Origin: Ascaris suum
Lineage: Eukaryota; Nematoda; Chromadorea; Rhabditida; Ascarididae
Length of the DNA stretch: 64,000 nt
Reading direction: 5' to 3'
Assembly: GCA_013433145.1 (NCBI GenBank)
Contig: CM024176.1
Location: 4,584,849 to 4,648,848, forward strand
The notes beneath the pieces were generated by a model. It saw only the letters and a program-made list of their open reading frames with translations, did not search any database and had not been told where the DNA came from. Position numbers and translations under genes: made by a program. Shown piece after piece: positions 1 through 12,956 of this stretch. Positions within the stretch are counted from its first letter, which is position 1. Each line of letters begins with the position of its first letter.

Positions 1-484
1 CTGCCATAATATTAACTAATCAGATTCACTGACACATTATAAATGTGCCGATGCTACTTTCGTTTTATTCATAGTCCTCCTCATCACCTCCGTTGTGTTT
101 ACTCTCTCGCTCGTCATGCGCGATGACATGTACGCCTGTCAGACAATAGGCTAGCAGTCTCTTTGAAGCATCTTCTCGCATATCTAAACCTTCATATGCG
201 AACGCATAGTTTTCTCATGGCACTTAAGGGAAGCGGGTGCGCCTCGTATATTTTTTCCTAAACAATGCGTTGATATCTTTTACTTCTATTTTTCGACAAG
301 CAACCCGCATTTTGCAGTTTTTCCACATGCAATCTGGCCAGATTTTATATTTACCAAATGTTTGAAAGAATACTTCCATATGGTATTGGTTATTCAGATA
401 CGAACATCTAGTTCCCACTTGAACTTACTCGATGCTTTCAGTCCGAAAGAATCGAGCTATTGTAATGTAATGAGAGAATGTCAT

Positions 485-2816
485 TCATTTGCCAGGATTA
501 TGTTGTTCCTGTATGAGTTGCAGTAAGTTGAAGTTTGGCAATCGTCCATGTGTACTCGCTCCGAGCGACATTTGCGCCTGCTGTATTAACCGAACCATTT
601 CGGTTATCGCCGGATTGAGAGTGCTTGTATTTGAGACATTCGTTTGTATCGATGGTGTAAAGATGCCAATGGGAACAGAACTAGAAATAAACGACTTCAT
701 AAAAATCGGAAGTTAGAGAGTGGAACCTCCCTTGCTCGTATATTTAGAATGCTATTTATTTTATTAAAAATAAAAAGATGCTTCACCTTAAAGGTCGAAA
801 TTAAATGATGCACTTTTTCCTCGCCTTATACTTCGGAACAAACGTATAAATGTCCCATATGCAATGAATGCCTCGGTTTTGAATGTTTTCTCCACACTTC
901 TTTTGCTTGCAAATCGTAGAGAAATGCAAAGACTGTATATACTGAAATATATGATTCCAAGAAAACATTATATAATCGTCGATGATGACGCGATATTGCA
1001 CACCATCATCGCTGATAGCAATGTGGCGGGTCCCACTGGTGTAGCTGAAAGTCGCACAGATTGCATGGGGTCAACAATGGCCCATCTATGTTTGGCGAAT
1101 TTAACTTATACTTTACTAGGTACTGCCTCGGTGAGTGGGACAGATCACAGCAGAAGAGAGTAGAATATTTCTGTGTTGCTTATGGTCGCTGTAACTGCAA
1201 ACTTCCTCCTGCCGCGATAATAATCACAGTCACTTTTATTTTTAGCTACCTTTCAAGTCATACTATTAAAAGTCCTCTCTTTTAAACTGCAAAAATTGGT
1301 CACTGAGATTCCACTTATTGGCAAAACTTCAGGGTGATTTCGAACAAAATAAGTATAGTTCGACCAACCTTGGCTCAATATTGAAAGCATTCGTCGAATG
1401 CTTCAAGTCCAACTTCCCATTGGTAAGGTCAAGAGGTGTAGATGCTTCGCCATTCTGACATGAGTCCTTCGGTTGCTTTACAGCCTGAAATACCTCAACT
1501 TTTCTATCACATTTACTTGATATGGGGAAGAGAAATTAAATTTTCAAATACTAAAAAATACTTTGAGTATCTCAGAATTCAACATAATTTCAAGTACTCT
1601 CCTATCACTCCAACAATAGCAAGAGGTACCGGTTATGAAATGACTTTATAGCGACTTAATAACTTTTATTGAAATGCACAAAACCTGATTTCAAAAAATT
1701 TTGCAAGTGATCTGCATAAAGAATTTATTCCACCTTGAAAAGGGACCGTGCAACCTTATCACCTATTACATGCACTAATCTCTTTGCTCAATGCTGCTGC
1801 CCAATAGCTTTTCTGAAAGCAGGATCAAACAGGTATGCTATTTTCACTAAAATACTTCACCAAAAAGTGCAATTATAAAGTAGGTCATACTATTATATTT
1901 GAGTGCTGCCAGATTGCGAAATCAAATAACTTGAGATCTAGCAGCAATATCAAATGAATATAGCGCTATCGAGTGATCGAGCATAACTTGACTTACCTTA
2001 GCATCATCCTCTACCGCCAATTTCACTGGTCGTTCACTTTTGCGCTTCCGTGTACCACCACAATTCACGTTTTTCTCTATTTGTGTTGATTGATTTGAAA
2101 TAGTGACCGTTGATTGCTCACTACAACTTGGTGACTGCGAAGCACGAGTAGTTACATTTAAGCCGGATGCTTCTGATGAGCCAACTGAGAATGGCGTTGC
2201 CTCCTTAAAAAATTTTAGAGTACAAAAATTAATGCAAGCGTTAGATGAGTCGGTACATTTCTTGCTGGCAAACTTATATTGCAATAGTGGAATAGAAGCA
2301 ACCTTTATTCTTGGTGCTTGAGGGCTTTTCTATACAAACTATCTCAAGTTATATTTCAACATCACTAAATGAATATTCCGACGAGAAAACAGAAAATATG
2401 CCACTGCTTTATTTCTTTCGAAATTAACCTACAGCTGAGACCTTGTAAATCTATCAGACCATAACTACTGTTTTACTGTAACATAAATGTCGCATATGCT
2501 TGGAAAATGTTTAATATGCTTTCTGATGCGGAATTTAGAGCCATTATCAACAATAACAATAACACTATACTTACACGCTTTGCAACGATGAAATTGTCGT
2601 GAACCGTTTCATTCTGAAACCCATCGAACTGCCTTTGAGGTGTCGAAGTATGCAACTTCGGGTTCGGATTCGCCGAATGTCGGTTTCTAAACAATACATA
2701 AATTGTTTTACAACAGCTTTCAAACAGTCAGTAACGACTTCATAAAGAGTTTCCGTGCATTAAATTTTGACGCGGCTTTGTTGTTGGCGACAAATTACAT
2801 TAGAAAAACAGCCATA

Positions 2817-2902
<86 letters not shown>

Positions 2903-4809
2903 ACCATTAAACACAAATACGCTTCCTGTTACATAACAACTAAGCGGTGTTCCTGATGATTACAGATGGCAAGCTATCACTTCTTTTAATTTATGTCTCT
3001 TCAACAGGTTATGATAGTAGCCTAGAGGTATCAACAGGTAATGATAGTAGCCTAGAGGTATCAAAAACGGAACCTAGAGCTTCTGAACGGAAAAAATGAA
3101 AAACAAATGGATGCGAGGAGTACGACTGAACAGCTGGTAGAATTCCGATATAATCGTGAAATTCAGAGACTTCTTGTCATAGATTAAAATATGCAATGAC
3201 CCTACGAATGTTACTTCACTTGACCCTACGAATGTTACTTCACTGAACGTTTGAATTGTCGTGGTTAGATTTTCCTCTCAAAAATTGGAATGAGGTTTTC
3301 CCGAATCTCAAATTTTCTCAAAAATCTAGATTGCATTTCTCAGTAAGAGGTCTCTCCTCTATGAAATTGCGTCAACGCTTCAAACCTGCTTCTTCGAGAT
3401 GAGAACATCATTTCGCATCCATCCACCGTACATTTGTGCATCTCTTTGAGATGAACAGCACTGTTGTGAATTTTCAGAGCACCTTTATCGCAGAACGTTT
3501 TCAAACATTTCATACATTGTACCCGTCGTTTTCCTGTATTTTTCCCACTCTGAAAAGCAATTCTTCGTCAGGCAATGAAAATGATGTACAAGCATCCAGT
3601 TCAAACCTTTGCGTCTTCGGTAAAACCTTTAAAAATCATCCGTAGGGAATTCGCAAAGGAGAGTTCTATTTAAACGGAAATTTTCCTTGTCAATATTTTG
3701 CAAGCCTTTAATATATAAAGGATGAGTCACTTAATTCGTACTAAATCATATAATCCTAACTACGCAAACACTTCAGCACGAGTCGACAAATTTTTGCATT
3801 CCATTAGCTTTTTTATTACACATAAAAGTATCCACTCGAAGGTGCACGGCGGCAGCAAGGATATTTGCTACTGCATTCGAGCTCATCAAGACAACCATTT
3901 TGCATGATTGAGCGCAATCGTATATGAACTACGCTTGCAGAAATCCTAAGAGAAGAAATTCGCTCTTTCGTTGTAACTCTTTGGCTTGCAAATTTTATGG
4001 CATTTTCAACCACTTGTGCAGTGGAAAAGAAGGAGTCCAGATATAGAAGCTCCTCTTTAGAGCGGCTTATTTCAACTATACATCAAGACTCGGTGTTGCC
4101 GCTAGCCCCGAGTCGGGGCTCCAAAACAGACAGGCAGGCGGGCAAAGCACCTGCATATATGCAGGTATTCCGTCCTCATAATGGACCTTCGCAAGGATTT
4201 GAAGGGCACGTAAGTAAATTATGGTAGCATCATATACTCTGTTAGTAACAGCAATGTGTCTGTCATACTCCTCAAGGTGTTCGTTAAGGTAAATCGAATG
4301 TTTTAACGGAGAGCTAGATGTTGAGACGCCAAATCACAGCTGTAGCGATAGAAACGTGCTCTTGATCGCAATCCGCACTTCATAGTGAACTTTAAGTGGC
4401 CCAACATAGAAAGCAAATAACGCTGACGTCTTTTCGATAAAGATAACAAAGTGCTATTGCTCTTTTTAATGTCCAGAAAGTTGCAGCACCTCAAATTTCT
4501 TTTTACTTTGCCGCAGCAATAGACACGCCAACTGATTGTTGCATTACCATCCTATGTGCTCTTTAAGGTAACCTCACATAAACCTACCTTGACTTTCGGT
4601 TCGCTGACATCCTGTACGGAAGAGGCAGTCTCGAATTTGATAGGTGCCTCCTCAACGATGACAGCCCTTTCGTCATGGCATTCCTCTTTTGGGGACTCGT
4701 CGACGTCCTTCAACATGTCGGCTGTGATGTGATCGCCATTTGCAGATGCTTCACAGCCGCTTGTCGACTCTGATGCTTGCGAACCTTCAATGTTATATCT
4801 CATTCGCAT
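485..4809 (-). CDS. 3' part of an unrecognised Ser/Thr-rich nuclear-type protein with a CtBP-type motif (six exons)
   Basis: I do not recognise the family. Exons in transcript order: 4809-4588, 3626-3523, 2686-2575, 2203-1997, 1484-1369, 680-485. Every junction is GT..AG and every phase fits (0, 2, 0, 0, 2), which is the main support. Codon choice in each exon looks coding. The piece encodes about 295 residues. It starts acidic ([11 protein letters not shown]), then is rich in Ser, Thr and Asn, with basic TRKRKSERP (a likely nuclear localisation signal) in the 2203-1997 exon. STPLDLTNG in the 1484-1369 exon matches the PxDLS/T motif used to recruit the corepressor CtBP. The last exon ends in a Gln-rich helix ([14 protein letters not shown]) and stop TGA at 485-487. 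An AATAAA on this strand lies at 69-64. The ATG at 4809 may be internal, because an acceptor-like TTTTAAAG precedes it and upstream exons look related. Inferred role: transcription regulator or cofactor. Confidence 0.55.
2813..2900. repeat. (TA)n microsatellite
   Basis: Almost pure TA dinucleotide array, with one TG interruption near its left end. It encodes a spurious Tyr-Ile repeat in open frames. Confidence 0.97.
3001..3060. repeat. 30-bp tandem duplication
   Basis: Two adjacent 30-bp copies (3001-3030 and 3031-3060) differ at one base. They lie in the intron between the minus-strand exons at 3626-3523 and 2686-2575. Confidence 0.95.
3197..3244. repeat. 24-bp exact tandem duplication
   Basis: Two identical 24-bp copies (3197-3220 and 3221-3244), each starting TGACCCTACG. 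Confidence 0.95.
4104..4166. repeat. Two perfect palindromes in a GC-rich patch
   Basis: 4104-4120 is an 8-bp inverted repeat around one base (AGCCCCGA-G-TCGGGGCT). 4149-4166 is an uninterrupted 18-bp palindrome (ACCTGCATATATGCAGGT). Between them is a GGCAGGCGGG stretch. The patch is strikingly GC-rich for this window. An open frame on the plus strand crosses it to a GTAAGT at 4210, but I cannot show it is coding. Confidence 0.85.
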
Positions 4810-5352
4810 CCAATAGCGTCTTTAAAAGGCCTTTAGGCTCACCAACTTAATAATCGTGCATTATAGGTTTTTTTTTGCTACGACCGAGGCAATATAATGA
4901 CGAACTGACTGCCCAACACTAGATTATACGTTAAGTTTCTCAGGAGAGGATGAATACAAATGACAACTTTTGCATAACTTATGATAAGAGGAGATTAGCT
5001 GATAGCAACGAACGTAAATTTGGTGATTGATGCGGTTCAACAATATGGATCACGCAATTGCCTCAAACAGAACGAAAACTATTAAAGTTAGGCAGTGCAA
5101 CTGCAGTTTCCCGGTAATTATTCGAAGATGACAGAAGTCCACGCGATGTGTGAAATGATTAAATACAAAAAAGCGGAGAAAATATATTACGTTCATACCT
5201 AAACAGAAAGCCCAAAAGTTATTCTCTAGTTACGTGAAAATCCAGTAGGTAAAACTTTGCTGATCTGCTCCCCTCATACTGCCAATAGAAGCATGAGATA
5301 GATGATCACAATTTCTCTTAAAACGACATTATTATATAAAATAAATTCGCAC

Positions 5353-5578
5353 GTGGTCGCCTAGGAGTATCACAGGCGTTCTGATGGATTGGGATTAGCG
5401 GCGGAGTGACGCCAACGACTGCAGGCCAATTGTGAAGGACATTCGGCATCAATGAGGTTCGAAGGGAATCGACTAAACCCGAACATGATGGCACACTACT
5501 GAATCGATCCATTTGTTGTAATTCACACTGAATACTCGCACAGCTCCAACTCGTTAGTGGTTTGCCCGTCTTTGGATC
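5353..5578 (-). CDS. Probable internal exon of the minus-strand regulator gene
   Basis: The acceptor CTTTATTTAG is followed by 75 open codons plus one base, then a GTGCGA donor. It begins DPKTGKPLTSW and continues with a Ser/Pro-rich stretch ending TPRRP. It starts in phase 0, matching the phase-0 end of the exon at 7431-7309. It ends in phase 1, which does not fit the 4809-4588 exon directly, so a small exon between them is missing from this model; a candidate opening with NCVIHIVEPH lies near 5.0 kb but has a weak donor. Long open reading in AT-rich DNA with two splice sites makes chance less likely. No family recognised. Confidence 0.45.
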
Positions 5579-7308
5579 CTAAATAAAGTATATTTGGTTT
5601 CTGCAGCAACGGATGGTTATTCTTGAAAAGCCATATCAACAGCACATCCACGACACGTTACAACACGAAATGGTTCATTATGTTCACGCTCACCTGTTTC
5701 CGTAACATAATTCAACCTGAAAGCGCCACTGGTTCGCCTCATTGTCGAGGTAACTGCCTTCATTTAGGACAATTAACACATTCCACAACCGAAACTGCCA
5801 AATTATAGATCTTTCGTTGGTCTTAGTCAGTTATCGCTGTGTGCTTCAATCACCTAACGAGTAAAGCAACCGAGCAACGGTCCAATAGGGCAAAAATTTT
5901 TTTAAATAAAGCCACAACTGATCATTTCTGCATTATACTTCGCGAGCGAGTTACTGGAGCATATTTTAATAAATGAATAACATAAACAAACTACATATAT
6001 ACGATCCACACAAAATATGAGCAGTTGCAAAGAAAACAGGTCAGGGAGATGGTCCTGCAATACGGATATGCTAACTAACGAGCAAAAACCCGGAACAATA
6101 GGTTGCCTCAAATCCAAAAAAGTTGTAAAAGATAAAGCACTTTGTCTTTGAAATACCACAAAGACAGTAAAAGTTAGTCTGCTGTCAAGCGCTTTAAATC
6201 AACGCACTTATGAAAGTTTAACCATAGGAAAACTACTCATGAGTTATATGCTAAGAGTACCTATTAGCACAAAAAAATAACTTTAAGTTTCGATTTCGTC
6301 AGTGAGAAATTATAAAACGACGACCAATAAAAGCCTCAATAAATTACGAAAAAGTAATCATGCAAAACAATCGATAGTTACCATATGGAACATCGAAAGG
6401 AGCGCATTCTTTATGAGTGGAGTGCCAAAAATGAGCAGGTGAATGGTCTTTTCCACCTAGGATACCTGACTAACCAGGCTCACGTGGGTCAACCTTTCAC
6501 GACCAATTCTGCATGCAATTCAATATTTTTGTGCTCGGTAGCTATCTTTGTGCGAGGATGATAAAATCAAATTGCATCACAGCAAGTTCAAGATTTCCAA
6601 AGATCAAGTGCTTTAACACTGGGACTAATATGGCCATTAAGGGTCATCCAGTACGCAGTAACCACAACACAACAAAAGTACAACATACATCGAGTTGCAC
6701 CCAGATACACTCTTCATTTAGATTTTCTTGGCATTTCTCTAACCGCGAGGAGATAAGTTTAAAATTTGCATTATAATGCTATCACAATTTATGCAAATAT
6801 TGCCGCTTAAATGCAAAGACAAGTAATCTTGGTGCAACTCGGTTATGAAAACAATCACCATCTCACTCTAAAAGCACTCCTTCGCTGCTCAGATTGGGCC
6901 AGCGAAATTGCCGAAAAATTCTTCTGCTTCGTCGACAATTCCATTCTGCAAAAGAAAATTTGCAGCGCAAAAAATTTCATCAGAAATCAACTCGGTCGAG
7001 AATTTTTCATCAAATAAACGATTGTAGGAGTCAAATAAATAACTTTATAAGTGAGCGACTAATTTTTGTAGGCACAGAACGAAACAAAAGAATGCAAATA
7101 ATAAACAAAATTAGGCATACATTATTCAAAACAATTAATTACTACATCTTTAGCAGTGATCATCGAACTGTGTATAATTTTACCATCTCCCCAAGCACAC
7201 CAAGCTTGAAGGCTGCTCTCAAATAAAATTCCCTTGCTTGTAATGTATACATGAAATAGAAAATTGCTGGAAAACCTTTCGGCTTTATTGCAAAAAATGC
7301 GCACTTAC

Positions 7309-7431
7309 GACTGCAGTGACGGAATTCCACTTTTTCTTCGCATGAGATTTGCTCTTTTGCATAAGTCGTTCGCCTACTGATTGAATGAATTTCATATCAA
7401 TTCGAATCAATGCGACCTGTTCCACGACCCA
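7309..7431 (-). CDS. Probable internal exon, helical and basic
   Basis: It encodes 41 codons beginning WVVEQVALIRIDMKF and ending KKKWNSVTAV, followed by a strong GTAAGT donor. Phase 0 at both ends fits the exons at 22440-22312 and 5578-5353. The protein is a run of amphipathic helix with a basic cluster (KSKSHAKKKW), as in many DNA-binding segments, though no named fold is evident. The weak point is the acceptor: CCCTGGAG lacks a pyrimidine tract next to the AG. The frame is closed by TAA a few codons upstream, so the exon must start near here or at an internal ATG. Confidence 0.33.
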
Positions 7432-7739
7432 CTCCAGGGTGTTATTTTACCCTAATTGAAGTAATTAGATGGGATTTGAGAAGCACCGACCTGCATCAAT
7501 AACAACAACGAAATAGTGCCGATTATGTAATTCGTAAAGTGCATTAGATCGTTGAAGTGCAAGTAGTAAGATTCATTAGGCGAGTGATCTAACAGCAATT
7601 AATAGGTTACGAAAATGTCTGATAAAGGCTTCATTTTCTTAAAACATATCGCATCAACTTATTAGAAACAGTTAGAAATGACTGCTTTTGATGTGCAATA
7701 AATATGTCAGAAAGAATTACAAGACCAAGATTCATTCGC

Positions 7740-7770
7740 CCTTCACCCCCACCCCCACCCCCCCCCCCCG
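7740..7770. repeat. C-rich tract with interrupted poly-C
   Basis: CACCCCCACCCCCACCC followed by a run of about 12 C. On the plus strand it yields a spurious polyproline frame. Confidence 0.92.
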
Positions 7771-9021
7771 TCCCGCTCCCTTGCCACATGCTAACTAGGC
7801 GCTTTACTCACTCTCACAAAACAGGGCAATTCCGAAGACAAAAGTATTCAAGCAATTCGAGACACCCTGTGAGACAAACGCATGTTGAAACAAAAGAAGC
7901 AGTGTGGCTGATGCCATAAAACTAAACAAGCCTATTTATCTTCGAAGATACCCATGTAAGTGTAACTGGATTGAAAGGCAACAACGAAATCGGTTGACGT
8001 CAAAGGTATAAGCTGAGAAAAGAGTGCCAAAGAGCTCCAGAAGCACGAAATCCACAACGTTCTCAGATGCATCGATGGTTCAGTACCCAGGAATTATCAT
8101 TGTTGATTGCTAATGATCAAAGCAATTGTATGAAAGAACGATACGGCCTAGTCCTTTTTACGCTTTACACAAATCCCGCCACCCTAAGCCGTCAGGAAAG
8201 CTATTTCAAGGTGACGTAATTGGTGTCATTACGCAATCATTTTATGACTGCCATGTAGTTGACTTCATATCGCTTTATTCAGATTTGTTCTCTTCTATAC
8301 ATCTGTACACAATAAATCCTAATCATCCAGTTGTCCATGTACTTCTGGATAGTACAGAATAACTGCCAGCACCTATGAAACGTTCTAGCATTATCCACTT
8401 AAGAAAATTATTTCCTCATATTTTGAGCAAAAGTGAACCAAATTCCCATTAGGAAACCTTCAGGAAGTTGCAACCATTAAAACTCGTGGAACGTGGGAGC
8501 CGCAACGAACGGATTTGTATTATTATTGCATAAAATGAAAAAAAGCAGGGATATTCACCAATCATGCCTTTATGCCCATCCATCGAAAAATAATCTTGCT
8601 AGTGTGGGTGTCTGAAATCTTCTACTTCTCAAAAGGGTGCCACAATATCTTTCCTAGAAAAAGCCGTATATAACAGTTTGCACAGCAGGTGCAAGTCGTT
8701 ACCAATTTCTTATGCACCCAACCCTGAAGCTTGCACCAGCCATCCCAACCGTTCAGTGTTAAAAAGGTCACGCCATTTTAGCCCCTCTCGCATTCGATGT
8801 CGAGAAGACCTCTAGGCAGTCGTGAAACGAACAGCACGATGCATAAGCGACTAAATGTAAACGAAGCAACAACGAAACTTTGAATGCTTTTAGGCGTGCT
8901 TCATTTTTCAATGCCTAAACACAGACATTTGCAGAGTCTATCACACCTGCTTAACGAGATTTTGGCTCACGAATTAGAACAACTCTCAATCTCACATTCA
9001 GGCGATTTTTCGATTTGAAGC

Positions 9022-9095
9022 TTTCCCAGTCTCCAAGCAGAAGTTGTAATATACTTTCTTTCCCAGTCTCCAAGCAGAAGTTGTAATATACTTTA
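9022..9095. repeat. 37-bp tandem duplication
   Basis: Two adjacent copies of a 37-bp unit (TTTCCCAGTCTCCAAGCAG...), essentially identical. No gene is seen around it. Confidence 0.93.
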
Positions 9096-10273
9096 TGTTT
9101 TTTTTTGTCTTTAAACACTCCACAATGCACAGCCAAAGAAATAAACACTTTTTCGAGCCTAGTTAACCTCAGGGCGCTTGCAGGTGATAACAAGGTTAAG
9201 ATGGACCGTAAGGAGAGAGCACTCACCGCACGACGACATCGTACGTTTAAAGTACCTCATAAACTTAATAAGGAAATTCTAACCAAACCTTCAGAGGTTC
9301 TAAGAAGGGTTTTTACGTCAAGCCATGAATGATATCATCATCTAAATAAAGTGGCTACGTTATTATGTTGATATCGCCAGCTTAGTACTTCCGCTGGTGA
9401 CAGATAAGTTAAGATGCTTGCTTCGATAAGCTGGATCATGACGTAAACCTAAGCAGATTTTTCCGTTCTTTATATATACAAGTCTCCGAAGCACAAATCG
9501 ATTTTTGCTGGAAATTGAATTGAACGTCGTGACTTTGCAGATAGATGGATCTTTTTTTCATTCCAGTGGTCGAGCCGTACAGGACCAGACTTCAATCCGG
9601 ATCGAATTTGGTCCTTGACAAGAAATCTGTTAAAATCTGTTATTGTTATACAACTTCCCACTTTCTACGGTGTATGCTACACTTTCCTTAGCAGAAAATG
9701 CAGGAATACGCTGCAAACACATTTATTTATTAGATGCACCACCACTTATTACAAACCATGGACTCAAAACGGTGAAGTGAGTTGTTATGCTTCTTCCCAA
9801 ATCTGTAATCATGGAGAACGTCAAAGAACGTACTAGAATTATACCGTTTACTGGGAGTTGCTAAAAAACTATGCGCGTCCTGAATCCTGATCCAGTTGAG
9901 CTGCTGAAAAGTGGATTATTTCTCGCCTATATCGTTGTACACCTACACTACTTAAAAAGAGTACCGAATATTTCATCAACGTAATCCGTGCTGCTAAACT
10001 GGTCGCATTTACATCTGCGCACTCCTCCGCTGTCTCATAGCGAAAGAATACTGCATTAATTCCTCATATGCACTTGCACGATCGGCCACCGTTTACTATG
10101 CTCTTGTGCCCCCGTCAGGTTACCTTCCCTTTCAGTGTCCAATCTTCTGAGTTTTGAAGAGACCAAGAGGGCTAATCAAGCAGTGGTAGGTTGATGAAAT
10201 CACCGGAAACTAGGAAAGTAAAGAGATGGGGAGATGTGCCAGAAAAAATGTCAACTCAGGCAACGATGAGAAA

Positions 10274-10346
10274 ACCATTGCCTATCTCATATTTCTCTTT
10301 TTATGAAGAGCTTTTTACCATTGCCTATTTTTATGAAGCTCCTTTT
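10274..10346. repeat. Imperfect tandem duplication with internal deletion
   Basis: ACCATTGCCTAT...TTTTTATGAAG occurs twice side by side. The second copy lacks about 10 bases of the middle. Confidence 0.75.
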
Positions 10347-12855
10347 CCTGTTATCCTCTCCCGAAACTGTCCCATCGGTTCACATCTCTATGAGATGACA
10401 CGAAATAAATAACAGAAATTGGTCGCAGATAAGAACACAGCCTAACACCAACCTCACCATAGTAATATGCGGCACTTGAATAGCATCTGACTAGAAATGC
10501 AATAAAAGCAATTTTGTGCATGCATGTGTCACTATGTAATTTCGTTTGAATGTGTCCTTGAAATTGGTGATTGTAGGGATGGTTGAAGGCGGTCATAAGG
10601 TGGGTGATTCTTGCAGCTAGCTGGATAGCTTTTGGTGCTAGCCGCTGAGAAGGAAGCGATTGTTAGACACATCACCAAATAAGATTGACTGCTATCCTCA
10701 TCGCCTAAGACACATTCACTGCAGTGCATCGATGTCAACGAGGCGCACATTTTATGAGACACACACCGACCGTTAAGGCTTACGTGCCGAATGCACTTGC
10801 AGTCGCAAATCACCTATGCAAATCCATCGTTCACTGAATAGACAATATTGGCAGAGGTAACTTCTCACGTAGAATATCACTAATAACTCTATTCTCCGTT
10901 ATTCTAAAGCAAAAACTTTATACGTTTCATTAATATAGTTCGGATGGTGAAGTTATGTAACGTACTATGAACTCGTACGCCTCGACAACAATGAAGATTC
11001 TTATGAAGACCGTGAAGTGATCTATAAATCTAGAGTTGCTGTTTTCAATAGCATAAACACATCGGCAACTGGGAAAAACACACAACTTTAGTTACCACTA
11101 CACCATTCCGATGCATTCAGGGTTGTATAAATGCCGCAATATTCTTTATAGTATTACCTATAAAAAATACATACGATTTTCACCGCTAGACGGCTTGCTA
11201 AAAGTATAGATGAAACTAACAATCAGCATTACTCGAAATAGTAATAGTGATAGATAGTACTCAGTTAATAAGACGGCAATCAACATTTTGGCAGCAATTA
11301 ATGATATTATGAAGACTGTCTTCAAAATGAAGCGTAAGAAGCAAAATGTTTACAATATATAAGGAGATTGCACTTTCGACAATTGCATTCGACAGTCGTT
11401 TAATCGAGAAAACGAATTACATGTCTCTGCTTGAATGGCATCCTCATATGCTCAATATGTAAGTCTTCCATTGTCCGAAATTCCTGCGAAATTTGGGATT
11501 TCTCCTTAGACTTTGTTTAAAAATTAAGGCGAGTTTACTTACATTTCATGACTTTATTATCTATTGAATTATCAGTATCCTAGCTACCTAAGAAATTATA
11601 CTCATCCGCCATCACTTCGAAGAATTTCTTCAACAACTGAGATTATAATTAACCAAAAAAAAGAAACATGATCTTCGATGAAGCCAAAAATCCATAAAAT
11701 TGCAGAGAAGACGAAGACATGGGAGCTGACCTATAACTCCATATTTTAGTGGTATAATAAATAGAGTCCTTTGAAAAAAATATACTAGGGAGAAGCGATC
11801 GAAGGAAATTCGCGACAACCAAATAGGACAAGCGTGCATGGAGTTTTTTGCAGTCTCTAAATTCATGCCGTAAGAATTGACACGATATGTGTTCCTGTGT
11901 TTTGTTCGCCAGATCGATCAATTTCATAATTTGCCTACAAATAATAAAATTTTAAGGCTGAGGTACCAATCTGAGCACTAATAAAAATTTTCTGCAGAAG
12001 ATTTCGCTTTTTATAGCGCCTGATTGAGTAAAATATAACCCCACCGCTTGTAAAATATTGTAAAATTGTTTTGAACTTCTCACTGTCTACAACTTTTTTC
12101 AACTTGAAAGACGGTAAGAATTCAGATGCTGGAAAAGTTACTGTCACAGCAAGAATTATAACTATGGGCTCATTGCTTTCCGAATTAAAGCTATTCACCG
12201 GAGAGGCATACATACACATGTATATCCACATAGGCGTAACGCTATCGTGATGCGCTTCGCAAATGTACGCTTGCAAAAGTGCATAAAAACTAGCAGCGAT
12301 GATCCCTGTTTTGTCTTACGGAAGTTCCCAGCTTCCGACCACAACAAGAGCCTCAGAATGACCGAAATCTCACCAGCAAATTCAAATTCAGAGCTTCTAG
12401 CTGGTAAAGGTGACAAAATAATCAGCGATGTTGTACTCGCTCCATCGTATATACCCGAAAAAAGCAACGAAGATTTATCATTTACGCAACGGATTTTCAA
12501 ATTCATCGCTTAGAAGTAAGCCGGCTTTGACGGTTACAGGTAGGTGATCCCGGCTAACCAATGAAAGCGACGGAGCCTTTCCAAATTCATCAAATCTTTA
12601 GTTCTTTAGATGGAGTCCTTTCAATTTATACACAGCAATTAGTGCCTTCACAAAATACAAATGTGATGCTTCAATAGTTTAGAATGCCTCAACAAAGATA
12701 ATGTTGATGAAATCACAGAGATAGTTGGGGAAGAATTGTCAAATATCAAATGCTGCGAAGCATCTGAGCAGCAGTAAAATGAATATATGCGTCTTTCACA
12801 TCAATGTTCCTCACTGTCATAGTAATAACTCACGCCGTGAATCACACTGCATATT

Positions 12856-12875
12856 TTATATATATATACATATAC

Positions 12876-12954
<79 letters not shown>
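12856..12954. repeat. (TA)n microsatellite
   Basis: TA array with a few CA interruptions in its left third, then pure TA. Open frames across it are artefacts. Confidence 0.96.

Positions 12955-12956
<2 letters not shown>

Noticed and set aside
2703..2936. Open frame with a long Tyr-Ile repeat
   Set aside because: It is the (TA)n microsatellite read as codons; the same applies at 12725-13000 and 57365-57647.
3816..4013. Alternative exon between 4588 and 2686 on the minus strand (containing [16 protein letters not shown])
   Set aside because: It also fits the phases (0 to 2), but its donor GTGCTG is weak; the 3626-3523 exon fits equally and reads better.
7704..7919. Polyproline-containing frame
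   Set aside because: The prolines come from a poly-C tract, and no splice or family support exists.
9105..9332. FKVPHKLNKE stretch resembling FKVPHQIRKE at 23 kb
   Set aside because: A short protein-level match among many open frames; not clearly above chance, and the DNA match is weak.
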